From assembly GCA_963721005.1 (NCBI GenBank), contig CAVRHR010000003.1, forward strand, positions 682,001 to 746,000: DNA of 64,000 bases. Direction: 5' to 3'. The notes under the pieces are model-generated. The model was not told the DNA's origin, ran no database searches, and saw nothing but the letters and a program-made list of their open reading frames with translations. A program made the position numbers and the translations under genes. Shown here one piece after another: positions 35,498-43,130 of the stretch (the stretch's first letter is position 1; the number at the start of each line of letters is the position of its first letter). The DNA is from VAZQ01 sp963721005. Its GTDB lineage: Bacteria > Pseudomonadota > Alphaproteobacteria > Rhizobiales > Xanthobacteraceae.

Positions 35498-36355
35498 ATG
35501 CCCAGCGTAAACATCGAGGGCATCATCACGCGCTACGAGGTCACGGGCGCGGGGCCGCCGTTGCTCATGTACGCGCCGGCCGGCTTCGACGCCACCTTGG
35601 ACAAGTGGGCGACCCAGGGCGTCTATGCCAAGACCCGGCTGATCGATCACCTGCGGACCAAATACACCTGCATCGCTTTCGACCGACGCGAATGCGGCCA
35701 GTCGGGCGGGCGGGTCGAGCGGGTGACCTGGGCGCATTACGTGGCGCAGGGCAAGGGCCTGCTCGATCATCTCGAGATCGAGCGCGCCCACATCATGGGC
35801 GGCTGCATGGGCTGCTGCCCGGTGGCGGCGTTCGCCGTGATGCATCCCGAAGCGACCTTGAGCATGATCCTGTTCTGGCCGGTCGGCGGCGCCAAATACC
35901 GGTTGAGCAGCCACCAGCGCTTCGCCGAGCATCTCGCCTTCGTGCACCAGAACGGGCTGGAGGCGGTGGTGGGGCTGGTCGCCCGGGACGGCAAGCCGTT
36001 CGGCACCGACCCGCGCGGCGGCCCCTGGGCCTCGGTCATCAAGCACGACCACGAGTTTGCGGTGAACTATGCCAAGCAGAACGTCGATGCCTACAAGCTG
36101 ATCGTCGCCGGCATGGCCCGCGGCTTGTTCGACCGCGACACCGCGCCTGGCGCCGAGCCCGAGGACCTGATGCGCCTCGACATCCCGGCCCTGGTGGTGC
36201 CGGGCCGCGACGCCGCGCATGCCACCTCGGCGGCGCGGTATCTGGAGGAATGCCTGCCGGGCGCGGAATATTGGGACGTGCCGGTGGCAGGGCAGACCGA
36301 GGAGACGACGCCGCAGCGAGTGCTGGAGTTTTTGGAGAAGGCGGGCGGGGCGTAA
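35498..36355 (+). CDS. alpha/beta-hydrolase-fold protein with cysteine at the nucleophile position
   Basis: 285 residues. The fold is clear from ITRYEVTGAGPPLLMYAPAG, FDRRECGQSGG and LDHLEIERAHIMGG. The nucleophile elbow reads GGCMGCCP, so cysteine replaces serine. The usual C-terminal GHxPHxE histidine region reads VAGQTEETTPQRVLEFLE, with no histidine. An Asp lies in VPGRDAAH. It may be a dienelactone-hydrolase-like or non-hydrolytic member. It is 64 bases after the PanB-like gene on the same strand and may share its transcript. Confidence 0.75.
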   Translation: MPSVNIEGIITRYEVTGAGPPLLMYAPAGFDATLDKWATQGVYAKTRLIDHLRTKYTCIAFDRRECGQSGGRVERVTWAHYVAQGKGLLDHLEIERAHIMGGCMGCCPVAAFAVMHPEATLSMILFWPVGGAKYRLSSHQRFAEHLAFVHQNGLEAVVGLVARDGKPFGTDPRGGPWASVIKHDHEFAVNYAKQNVDAYKLIVAGMARGLFDRDTAPGAEPEDLMRLDIPALVVPGRDAAHATSAARYLEECLPGAEYWDVPVAGQTEETTPQRVLEFLEKAGGA

Positions 36356-36361
36356 GGCTTC

Positions 36362-36470
36362 TGTAGGATGGGTTGAGCTCAAATGGGCGTTTACGCCCCT
36401 CGTCGTGGGCTATGCGATACCCATCGAACACTGCTGATGGGTTTCGCAAACGCTCAACCCATCCTACAAA
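36362..36470. repeat. dispersed inverted repeat, family B, copy 2
   Basis: GTAGGATGGGTTGAGCTC at the left and CGCTCAACCCATCCTAC at the right are complementary, with GCGATACCCATCGAAC and GATGGGTTTCGC inside. Lies between convergent genes. Same family as the element after the NitT-type binding-protein gene at 21.8 kb. Confidence 0.65.
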
Positions 36471-36821
36471 CTATCGCTTGAACATCTCCAGCCGCAGCGG
36501 CAGCACGGCGCCGAACCAGGCGGCGTGGTCGGTGTGGTCGACGTAATCGTCGCCGGTCTCCGGGTGCAGCAGCACAGTCAGGCCGTCGCGGTTGAGCATG
36601 AGCCATGGCACGAACCCAGCCAGCATCTCGCGCGGGAAAGCGATCTGATACATGGAGATCGGGTGCGGCCCGACCGGGGCATCGTGCCAGCGGCCGAGCG
36701 TGGCGGCCGGGAAGGCGGTGGCCACCTGTTCGCGCAGGCGGGCGGCGCGGTCACGGGTCGCCTGCGGGTCGTAGTAGATGTGGGCGTGGTAGTGGGTGAT
36801 GGTGGAGGGGTCGAGGGGCAT
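36471..36821 (-). CDS. DOPA 4,5-dioxygenase family protein
   Basis: 116 residues, the typical size of bacterial and fungal DOPA 4,5-dioxygenase (DUF-type PF08883). The metal-binding residues are visible in YHAHIYYDP, RWHDAPVGPHPISMYQIAF, LMLNRDGLTVLLHPETGDD and DHTDHAAWFG. It would cleave a catechol ring by extradiol fission in the cytoplasm. Its position close to a Rieske oxygenase and a dihydroxyphthalate-decarboxylase-like gene fits aromatic breakdown, but no direct operon link exists. Confidence 0.85.
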   Translation of the reverse strand: MPLDPSTITHYHAHIYYDPQATRDRAARLREQVATAFPAATLGRWHDAPVGPHPISMYQIAFPREMLAGFVPWLMLNRDGLTVLLHPETGDDYVDHTDHAAWFGAVLPLRLEMFKR

Positions 36822-36846
36822 CGGGATGACCTGTAGACGAAGACGC

Positions 36847-36906
36847 GTAGGGGCGGCCCTTGTGGCCGCCCGTTCTGGGTGCGGGCGTCCACAAGGGGCG
36901 CCCCTA
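36847..36906. repeat. dispersed intergenic repeat, family E, copy 2
   Basis: GTAGGGGCGGCCCTTGTGGC at the left and CACAAGGGGCGCCCCTAC at the right are largely inverted. It matches the element between the cyclase and beta-propeller genes. Located between two minus-strand genes. Confidence 0.6.
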
Positions 36907-36929
36907 CATTCGGAACGCGGCGTAAGAAC

Positions 36930-38003
36930 CTACGCCGCGGCCTTCTTGCGGTTGGCGTCGAGGCGGGCGTCTACCAGGGCGACGATCGCGTCGATGGCCG
37001 GGAGGCTCAGCCCCTTCTGCCGGGCGATGAGCTGGACCAGCTTGTCGGCGCGCTCGATGTTGACGGCGCCATTCTGCAGCGCGCGGGCGGCGGAGGCCGG
37101 GCGCACCAGGCTCTGCGCGGCGGCGGCGTATTTCTCGAACGGCACCAGATCGTCGGGCTTGGCGCCGAGCTTGACGCACAGGTCGAACACGAAATTGTAG
37201 ACCGAGCGCGAGGTCTCGATGTCGCTGTGCACCGCCTCCTGGGCGGTGCGCATGCCGTCCTTGGTGATGCAGCGGTAGTTGCCGGCGAGCAGCATCGCCC
37301 ATTTGGCGAGCGGCACGAAGATCGAGTCGTAGACCTTGAGCTTGACCGGCAGCTCGATCTTGCCCTCCGGCGTGTCGTAGCGGATCGCCTCGATCTCGTC
37401 CTGCAGCTGCCGCAGGATGGCGGTGGATTTCTCGTCGACGAAGCGCGCCACCTTGAAGTTGGTCGGCAAGGTGACCAGGAGCACGTTGACCTTCTCGTCG
37501 GGCGGGCGGATCGCCTGCGGGTCCGGGCTGTTGAGCGTGATGGTGGCGGGATCAAATGAATCCCACACGGTCGGATCCGTATAGGCGGGCTTCAGCGCCT
37601 CGTAGTCGAGGCCCGGGATGCGCTTGACGTAAGGCAAGGGCGGCATGTTCATGATCGACATGCACGGCACCCTGGATTTGGCGACCGTATCGAGCAGCTC
37701 GCGCACGCCGGGCGAGCGGTATTGCGGCTCCTGCATGGCGAGCGCCACCAGATCGTAATCGGCCGGGTTGACCGCGGCCGGGCCGGCGGCGAAGAGCTTG
37801 CCGGGGAGCTTTTGCGAGTTGAGCTCGATCAGCTCCTTGCGGCCCCGGACCGGCAGCCGCACCCTGATGCCGTCCTGGTTGATCGCGTCGGCTTCGGCCG
37901 GCAGGCAGACCATCTTGATGGTGTGGCCGCCGAACAGTATCTTGGAAGCGAGCAGCGAGCCATAGGCTGCGCCCAGGAACAGGATATTGTAAGTACCCGG
38001 CAT
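36930..38003 (-). CDS. ketopantoate-reductase-like (ApbA/PanE-type) protein
   Basis: 357 residues, longer than PanE (about 300). The N-terminal nucleotide loop reads ILFLGAAYGSLLASKIL, a variant of GxGxxG, followed by IKMVCLPAEADAINQDGIRV. A C-terminal helical domain contains LAKWAMLLAGNYRCIT, the region that holds the reductase active site in PanE. The N-terminal half has an unusual insertion (MNMPPLPYVKRIPGLDYEAL). It probably reduces a 2-keto acid with NAD(P)H; pantothenate synthesis is not implied. It lies 1.5 kb downstream of the PanB-like gene on the other strand. Confidence 0.72.
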   Translation of the reverse strand: MPGTYNILFLGAAYGSLLASKILFGGHTIKMVCLPAEADAINQDGIRVRLPVRGRKELIELNSQKLPGKLFAAGPAAVNPADYDLVALAMQEPQYRSPGVRELLDTVAKSRVPCMSIMNMPPLPYVKRIPGLDYEALKPAYTDPTVWDSFDPATITLNSPDPQAIRPPDEKVNVLLVTLPTNFKVARFVDEKSTAILRQLQDEIEAIRYDTPEGKIELPVKLKVYDSIFVPLAKWAMLLAGNYRCITKDGMRTAQEAVHSDIETSRSVYNFVFDLCVKLGAKPDDLVPFEKYAAAAQSLVRPASAARALQNGAVNIERADKLVQLIARQKGLSLPAIDAIVALVDARLDANRKKAAA

Positions 38004-38136
38004 AATGTCCTCCCGTTTGGTGATTTTTACGGAAACGACGGGAACCCGTCGCTCACGGTGCTTCTGAGATCGATGCTATTGAGGTCGCGGCCGGCTTGCA
38101 AATGTGAATGCATCCGCACGAAGTCGTCCCGGCCGA

Positions 38137-38211
38137 AGAGCCGGGACCCATACGCCCCGGCCGATCGAGAGGGCACGGAGTATGGGTCCCTGCCTTCGCA
38201 GGGACGACTCT
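38137..38211. repeat. intergenic inverted repeat rich in GGGTCCC/GGGACC
   Basis: GAAGAGCCGGGACCCATAC and GTATGGGTCCCTGC are inverted arms, then CCTTCGCAGGGACGAC. A related CGTCCCTGC ... GCAGGGACG hairpin occurs in the spacer after the DUF1932 dehydrogenase gene (about 23905-23932). Spacer between the PanE-like and GlcG-like genes. Confidence 0.5.
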
Positions 38212-38239
38212 GAGCCCGCAGGCAGCGACGCAGGTTCCA

Positions 38240-38659
38240 TCACCCCGCGCCCGGCAGGTCGAGGGCGGCGAGCGCGGCCTGCGCCACCATCACGTCCTGC
38301 TCGATCTTGGCGCCGCCGGCCGCGACCGCGCCGATGACCTCGCCCGCGACCGTGATCGGAAAGCCGCCCGGCACATTGGTGAAGTCGCCCATGCGCACCG
38401 CCATGCTGAGCGCATCCGCTTCCGGCGCATAGCCGGTCGGCTGCCGCTGCGAGGCCGCCGTGATGGCCTTGCGCTGCGTGGTGATGATGGAGAAGTGGCG
38501 CGCCCCGTCCATGGTCAGGAAGCCGATGAGCCGGCAGCTCTGATCCACCACCGCGAGGCTGACCTTGCAGCCGAGCGCCTCGGCCTTGGCGACGCCGGCG
38601 TGGAGCATCTTGAGGCTGGCGTGGTGGGTGAGCCGATGGGTGGGGACGATATCGGGCAT
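38240..38659 (-). CDS. GlcG/HbpS-family heme-binding-like protein, cytoplasmic type
   Basis: 139 residues from MPDIVPTHRL, without a signal peptide. The family pattern is AGVAKAEALGCKVSLAVVDQ, GFLTMDGARHFSIITTQRKA and GGFPITVAGEVIGAVAAGGA. HbpS-like proteins bind heme or cobalamin, and GlcG lies in glycolate operons; many relatives sit in catabolic clusters with undefined roles. It is downstream of the dihydroxyphthalate-decarboxylase-like gene, separated by an inverted repeat. A second, exported member of the family is in the metal locus at 60.7 kb. Confidence 0.85.
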   Translation of the reverse strand: MPDIVPTHRLTHHASLKMLHAGVAKAEALGCKVSLAVVDQSCRLIGFLTMDGARHFSIITTQRKAITAASQRQPTGYAPEADALSMAVRMGDFTNVPGGFPITVAGEVIGAVAAGGAKIEQDVMVAQAALAALDLPGAG

Positions 38660-38695
38660 GGGGGAAGTTCCCGGTGCTTGCATTATGGCGGTTCA

Positions 38696-38770
38696 CTTGT
38701 CCCGGCCTTGAGCCGGGACCGTTCCGGATTCCGGCGTTTCGAACGGTCCCGGCTCAAGGCCGGGACAAGC
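38696..38770. repeat. dispersed inverted repeat, family D, copy 1
   Basis: TTGTCCCGGCCTTGAGCCGG followed by GACCGTTC pairs with GAACGGTCCCGGCTCAAGGC followed by CGGGACAA: near-perfect arms of 28 bases around a short loop. A second copy lies between the GST and UbiX genes. Confidence 0.75.
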
Positions 38771-38781
38771 AATGCAGAAAA

Positions 38782-39726
38782 TTACCCCGTCAGCCCGCGC
38801 GTGCTCGGCACGAACAGCTCCTCGACGCTCACCGGCTTGGTGATGATGCCCTGCTTGAGGGCGTGGCCGATCAACTCCTCGATCACCTGCCGGTTGGGCG
38901 CGATGCCGTAAGGGAGCGGGTCACCGGTGACCTGCATCACCCGCTTGTGCAGCTCGTCGATCTCGGTCGGCTTATCGATCCGGCCGCCCCGCAGGCGCTC
39001 GAGATAGACGTTCTTGGACGCCGCAAACGCATCGAAGACGTCGGCGGCAAGCCCCGGATGGGCGGCAATCAGCTCGTTCCTGATCACAACCGTATGATTG
39101 ATCGGGTAGAGGCCGCGCCGGCGCAACGCCGCGATCCCGGCCTCGAACGCGTCCGGAATGAGCGGCTTGACGTCGGGGGAGTCGACCTCGACCCCGATGG
39201 CGGCGGCGAGCTCGCCCGCGGCCAGCATGTCGGCCATCTTCTTGCCGGGCTCGATCGGCACTACGTTAGAAGGCGGCCGGTACTCCGCCACATGCTCGTC
39301 GCCCGAGAGCACCCAGGTGATCTTGCTGAGATCGACGCCGTATTCCTGCTGCAGGATGCCGCGTGCCCACACCCCGGTGGTGACCGTGTAGCCGCGGTTG
39401 ACGCCGACCCGCTTGCCCTCGATATCCTTCGGGCTGCGGATGCCGGCCTTGGTGTTGACCAGGATCGCGCCATGATGAAAGGCGCGCACCAGGAACACCG
39501 GCACCGCCGTCATCGGCTTGCCGTAGGCACGCGCGCAAATATAGGTGGTGATCGCCATCTCGCAGATGTCGAACTCGGCGCCCCGCACCATGCGGCGGAA
39601 CGCGGCGATCAGCGGATCGACCTCGACGAAATCGAGCTCAAAGCTGCGCGGCTTGACGCTGCCGTCCTTCAAGGCCTGGTTGTTGCCCTGGGTACGGGTG
39701 ACGGTCTTTAGCTTGGGTCCGGCCAT
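38782..39726 (-). CDS. 4,5-dihydroxyphthalate-decarboxylase-like / binding-protein-fold protein
   Basis: 314 residues, no signal peptide. The sequence follows the 4,5-dihydroxyphthalate decarboxylase family (related to NMT1-like binding proteins): GAEFDICEMAITTYICARA, VPVFLVRAFHHGAILVN, AGIRSPKDIEGKRVGV and WARGILQQEYGVDLSKITW. In phthalate degraders this enzyme forms protocatechuate. The Rieske oxygenase encoded immediately upstream (137 bases, with a repeat between) is of the phthalate 4,5-dioxygenase type, which supports a phthalate-like pathway. Family members are also often called ABC binding proteins, so function is not certain. Confidence 0.75.
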   Translation of the reverse strand: MAGPKLKTVTRTQGNNQALKDGSVKPRSFELDFVEVDPLIAAFRRMVRGAEFDICEMAITTYICARAYGKPMTAVPVFLVRAFHHGAILVNTKAGIRSPKDIEGKRVGVNRGYTVTTGVWARGILQQEYGVDLSKITWVLSGDEHVAEYRPPSNVVPIEPGKKMADMLAAGELAAAIGVEVDSPDVKPLIPDAFEAGIAALRRRGLYPINHTVVIRNELIAAHPGLAADVFDAFAASKNVYLERLRGGRIDKPTEIDELHKRVMQVTGDPLPYGIAPNRQVIEELIGHALKQGIITKPVSVEELFVPSTRGLTG

Positions 39727-39743
39727 GAAGGAGAGCTCTGAAA

Positions 39744-39859
39744 CGCGAATGGCGAATGGCGAGTAGCGAATAGGGCAGAAGCGAATGGAGAGCGGCGAAC
39801 GCCGAACAGGGGCACTTTCGCCTGTTCACTATTCGCTATTCGCTACTCCCCATTCGCGT
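39744..39859. repeat. dispersed inverted repeat, family F, copy 2
   Basis: GCGAATGGCGAATGGCGAGT and AGCGAATAGGG at the left pair with CACTATTCGCTATTCGCTAC and TCCCCATTCGC at the right. Contains short direct iterations of GCGAAT. It fills the spacer between the decarboxylase-like and Rieske genes. Confidence 0.7.
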
Positions 39860-39863
39860 CTTC

Positions 39864-41150
39864 TCACACCGTCGTCTGGGCGACGCCGGGGCGTGCCGTC
39901 AGGGCCTCCTTGGCGGCGTCCTTGAAGGCCTGGTCGGGCGGCAGCACCACCGAGGCCGAGCGCACCTTGTGGTGCTCGGGATCGACGCCGGGGGGAACGA
40001 CGCCCTTCTCGGCCAGCGCCTTGGCGGCGCGCAGCAGGCGGTGGCGCGCCATGATGATGCCGTTGTCGGTGGAGACCAGGTTCTCCTTGGTGCGGTCGCA
40101 GATCGGCCCCATGCTCTCCTGCAACGAGGCGTCCTGGCTGGCGAAACCCGCCACCCCGCTGAAGGTCTTGCCGGCCTTCTGGGCGGCGCGGTCCATCAGG
40201 TAGTCGTTGTCCTTGTTGGCGAGCGGCCGATAGGTTCCGGGCTGATACTTGCAATGCACCCCGGCGCCGGCCCGCATGGCGTCGACCTCGCGACCGGAGA
40301 GCGCGCGCACCGGGTGGAAGTCGTAGGTCCAGGCCCAGCAGTTCACGTCGTCGATGGGAATCCAGAAATGGCCGTGGATCGGATGGTCGGCCCGCGGCGG
40401 GATCATGGTGAAGGTCGGCATTACCCAGGGGGTGATGCGCCAGTAATAGTTGCCGTTCTCGGCATTGCGCCGCGCCCCGATGAAGAGCCCGCCGGGCTGC
40501 TCCACCACCTCGAAATGGGGCCGCATGTCCTTGAGATTATACTCGTTGCCCTTGGCGCCCTTGAACAGCGGGTCGGAGCCGAGATCGCCGCGATGCAGGA
40601 AGGAGACGTGGCTCGAATCGATGCCGCCCTCCATGGCCTGCAGCCAGTTGCTGTCCTGCAGCCGCTTGGAGATGAAGGTCTGCTCGGCCGGAACGGTGGC
40701 GAATTCCCACTCCGGCAGCGGCGGCTGCTTGTCGGGCGGGCCCATATAGGTCCACAGCACCGGGCCGCGCTTCACCAGCGGATAGGACTTGAGCTTGATC
40801 TTCTGGCAGAAGCCGGATTCGGCAGGCTCCGAGGGGACGTCGATGCATTGGCCGGTCGTGTCGTATTTCCAGCCATGGTAGGGGCAGCGCAGCCCGTTCT
40901 CCTCGTTGCGGCCGAACCAAAGCGAGACGCCGCGGTGGGCGCAGAACTCGTCGATCAGGCCATACTTGCCGTTGGTGTCCCGGAAGGCGAGCAGGCGCTC
41001 GGACAGGATCTTGACCCGCACCGGCGGGCATTCGTTCTCCGGCAGCTCGGCGGCCATCAGGGCGGGCAGCCAGTAGCTGCGGAAAACCTGGCCCATCTGG
41101 GTGCCGGGGCCGGTCTGCGTCAAAAGGTCGTTCTGTTCTTTTCTGAGCAT
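39864..41150 (-). CDS. Rieske aromatic ring-hydroxylating oxygenase, phthalate 4,5-dioxygenase type
   Basis: 428 residues, class IA oxygenase large subunit. The Rieske cluster ligands are CAHRG and CPYHGWKY at about residues 70 and 90. The catalytic iron region follows as NWLQAMEGGIDSSHVSFLH (two histidines plus a downstream acid). The N-terminus LLTQTGPGTQMGQVFRSYW and the FWIPIDD segment are those of phthalate 4,5-dioxygenase and related oxygenases. It would cis-hydroxylate or demethylate an aromatic acid using a separate reductase; no reductase gene is in the window. Upstream partner of the decarboxylase-like gene. Confidence 0.88.
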   Translation of the reverse strand: MLRKEQNDLLTQTGPGTQMGQVFRSYWLPALMAAELPENECPPVRVKILSERLLAFRDTNGKYGLIDEFCAHRGVSLWFGRNEENGLRCPYHGWKYDTTGQCIDVPSEPAESGFCQKIKLKSYPLVKRGPVLWTYMGPPDKQPPLPEWEFATVPAEQTFISKRLQDSNWLQAMEGGIDSSHVSFLHRGDLGSDPLFKGAKGNEYNLKDMRPHFEVVEQPGGLFIGARRNAENGNYYWRITPWVMPTFTMIPPRADHPIHGHFWIPIDDVNCWAWTYDFHPVRALSGREVDAMRAGAGVHCKYQPGTYRPLANKDNDYLMDRAAQKAGKTFSGVAGFASQDASLQESMGPICDRTKENLVSTDNGIIMARHRLLRAAKALAEKGVVPPGVDPEHHKVRSASVVLPPDQAFKDAAKEALTARPGVAQTTV

Positions 41151-41300
41151 CCAATCGTTCCATGAGCGTGGCCGGCGATCCCTTTGATCGAGCCGGCAAT
41201 TTCAAGCGTGACCGCCAGCCTCAAAGTAGGCGTTTGCGCCCGCCTCGACAAGTCGCGGCGCCGGCGCGGGCGGCATTTGCCCAGGGTTCATCCGGCTGGT

Positions 41301-41612
41301 TCAGCAGCATTCGCAGCCGATGCCCTCGATGTCGGCGAGGGCGTCCTTGAGGAAGACCGGCGGCAGGTCGTCGGCCGCCACCTCCGCCAGCGGCTTGAAC
41401 ACCTTGAAGTGGTGGCGCCCCTTCGGGGTCCAGAACGCCACCAGGGTCTCGAGCGGCGGACAGCCCGGCACCGCGCAAGTGACCTCCGCCACCATGACGG
41501 TGGCATCGTCGCCGAGCCCGAAGCGCGCGCGCGTCCACTCCCGCACCGCTTCCGCGGCGGCAGCGTGTCCGGACGGCTTGCGGCGAAACCCGATGGTCGC
41601 GGACTTGTTCAA
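41301..41612 (-). CDS. small cysteine-rich protein, function unknown
   Basis: 103 residues. EVTCAVPGCPPLETLVAFWT resembles the CxxPGCPPxET segment seen in small proteins near CobW-type GTPases and nitrile-hydratase or metal-enzyme genes. The last residues are GIGCECC, giving five cysteines in all and a possible metal site. It is 150 bases upstream of the Rieske gene on the same strand, so it may be co-transcribed and help insert a metal; this is inference. No signal peptide. Confidence 0.65.
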   Translation of the reverse strand: MNKSATIGFRRKPSGHAAAAEAVREWTRARFGLGDDATVMVAEVTCAVPGCPPLETLVAFWTPKGRHHFKVFKPLAEVAADDLPPVFLKDALADIEGIGCECC

Positions 41613-41637
41613 GGGGCGATCCTAACTATCTCAAGAG

Positions 41638-41770
41638 AATAACGAATAGCGAATGGTGAGTAGCGAATAGGATAAAGGGGTGGCGCATCCGCGGTTCCCT
41701 ATTCACGACTTGCTATACTTGAAAAGATTGGCCTATTCCCTATTCGCTACTCCCTATTTGCTACTCCCTA
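41638..41770. repeat. dispersed inverted repeat, family F, copy 3
   Basis: AACGAATAGCGAATGGTGAG and TAGCGAATAGG at the left pair with CCTATTCCCTATTCGCTACT and CCCTATT at the right. It fills the spacer between the divergent small cysteine-rich and alcohol dehydrogenase genes, so both promoters must lie in or beside it. Confidence 0.7.
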
Positions 41771-41791
41771 ATCCGATGGAGGTTTTCCCAA

Positions 41792-42901
41792 GTGGCAGAA
41801 AAAGTGCTGGCGGCGGTGCGAACAGGTCCGAGCAAGACCGAGATCCGCGAATATCCCATGCCGGACATCCCGGCGGACAGCGCCCTGATGAAGATGGAGG
41901 TCGGCGGCATCTGCGGCACCGACGTCAAGCTCTATGCCCATCCGCCGACCAACGCGCCGGTGATCATGGGGCATGAGAACATCGGCACCATCGCCAAGGC
42001 GGGCAGCGAGTTCACCAGGCGCAAGGGTTTCAAGGAAGGCGACCTGGTGTTCGTCGAGCACTATGTGATGTGCGGCAAGTGCGAGTGGTGCCATCTCGGC
42101 CAATACCGCCATTGCGAGAACACCAACTGGCGCACCAATCCGGACGCGATCCGTTACGGCTACACCTCGGCCGAGAAGGCGCCGCATTTGTGGGGCGGCT
42201 TTGCCCAATACGTGTATCTGCCGTGGAACGCGGTGGTGCACCACGTGCCCAAGGGGGTGTCGGCGGAGCTGGCCGGCCTGGTGACCCCGATGGCGAACGG
42301 GGTCGAGTGGTCGTTGTTCGACGGCGGGGTCGGCTACAATTCGACCGTGCTGATCCAGGGACCGGGCCAGCAGGGCTTGTCGCAGACCGTGATCTGCAAG
42401 CAGGCCGGCGCATCGCTCATCATCGTTACCGGCACCTCGAAGGACGGCGCCCGCTTGGCGGTCGCCAAGGAGCTCGGTGCCGATTACGTGATCGACGTGC
42501 AGAAGGAGGATCCGCTCGCCCGCATCATGGAGATCACCGGCGGCAAGGGGGTGGACGTCTCGCTCGACTGCACCGCCGGAGCCGGGACCATCCCGATCCT
42601 GCTCGGCATCGAAGCGCTCAAGCGCAAGGGCGGCACCATCGTGGTGCAGGGCGATATGGCGGCGTTCCCGAACTTCCCGCTGGAGAAATTCACCGTGAAG
42701 TTCATCACCATGAAGAGCGCGCGCGGCCACAGCTACAAGGCCTGCGAGCTGGCGCTGGCGCAGCTCGCCTCCAAGCGCTTTCCGCTGGAGAAGATCACCA
42801 CCCACCGGTTCGGATTGAAGGACGTCGATCTCGCCATCCGCTCGGTCGGCGGCAAGGGGGTGCCGGACGTGATTCATGCGTCATTGATGCCTTGGGAGTG
42901 A
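41792..42901 (+). CDS. zinc-dependent medium-chain alcohol dehydrogenase
   Basis: 369 residues from a GTG start placed by GGAGG ten bases upstream. The catalytic zinc ligands lie in VGGICGTDVKLY and MGHENIGTI, the structural zinc loop in CGKCEWCHLGQYRHC, and the nucleotide site in VLIQGPGQQGLSQTV. The family is threonine/sorbitol-dehydrogenase-like. It oxidises a secondary or primary alcohol with NAD(P); relatives near Rieske oxygenases often oxidise aromatic intermediates, but the substrate is not evident. It stands alone between two repeat elements. Confidence 0.9.
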   Translation: MAEKVLAAVRTGPSKTEIREYPMPDIPADSALMKMEVGGICGTDVKLYAHPPTNAPVIMGHENIGTIAKAGSEFTRRKGFKEGDLVFVEHYVMCGKCEWCHLGQYRHCENTNWRTNPDAIRYGYTSAEKAPHLWGGFAQYVYLPWNAVVHHVPKGVSAELAGLVTPMANGVEWSLFDGGVGYNSTVLIQGPGQQGLSQTVICKQAGASLIIVTGTSKDGARLAVAKELGADYVIDVQKEDPLARIMEITGGKGVDVSLDCTAGAGTIPILLGIEALKRKGGTIVVQGDMAAFPNFPLEKFTVKFITMKSARGHSYKACELALAQLASKRFPLEKITTHRFGLKDVDLAIRSVGGKGVPDVIHASLMPWE

Positions 42902-42913
42902 GGGCGCGCTTCG

Positions 42914-43119
42914 CCTCCCCCTGAAAGGGGGAGGCCGACCCGCGAAGCGGGTCGGGTGGGGGTCACGCCTCGCATTAAAGATCGTGGCCGCGGTTCTTGC
43001 TTCCCTGACCACAACGGGAAGCTTCAGCCTGCGCGCTGCGTCGTCACTTCGAATCGAGGGGGACGCGGGACCCCCACCCGGCTCGCTACGCTCGCCGACC
43101 TCCCCCTTTCAGGGGGAGG
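42914..43119. repeat. long inverted repeat, family G
   Basis: CCTCCCCCTGAAAGGGGGAG and GCCGACCCGCGAAGCGGGTC followed by GGGTGGGGGTC at the left are mirrored by GACCCCCACCCGGCTCGC and GACCTCCCCCTTTCAGGGGG at the right. The middle holds no gene. It separates convergent genes and could end transcription in both directions through its hairpins. Confidence 0.7.
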
Positions 43120-43130
43120 AAAGAAAGAAG

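Noticed and set aside
38782..39726. Calling this gene simply an ABC binding protein
   Set aside because: No signal peptide is visible, and motifs fit the dihydroxyphthalate decarboxylase branch better, although the families overlap.
42914..43119. Repeated-unit appearance suggesting a CRISPR array
   Set aside because: There are only two mirrored arms with no regular direct repeats or spacers, and no cas genes are nearby.
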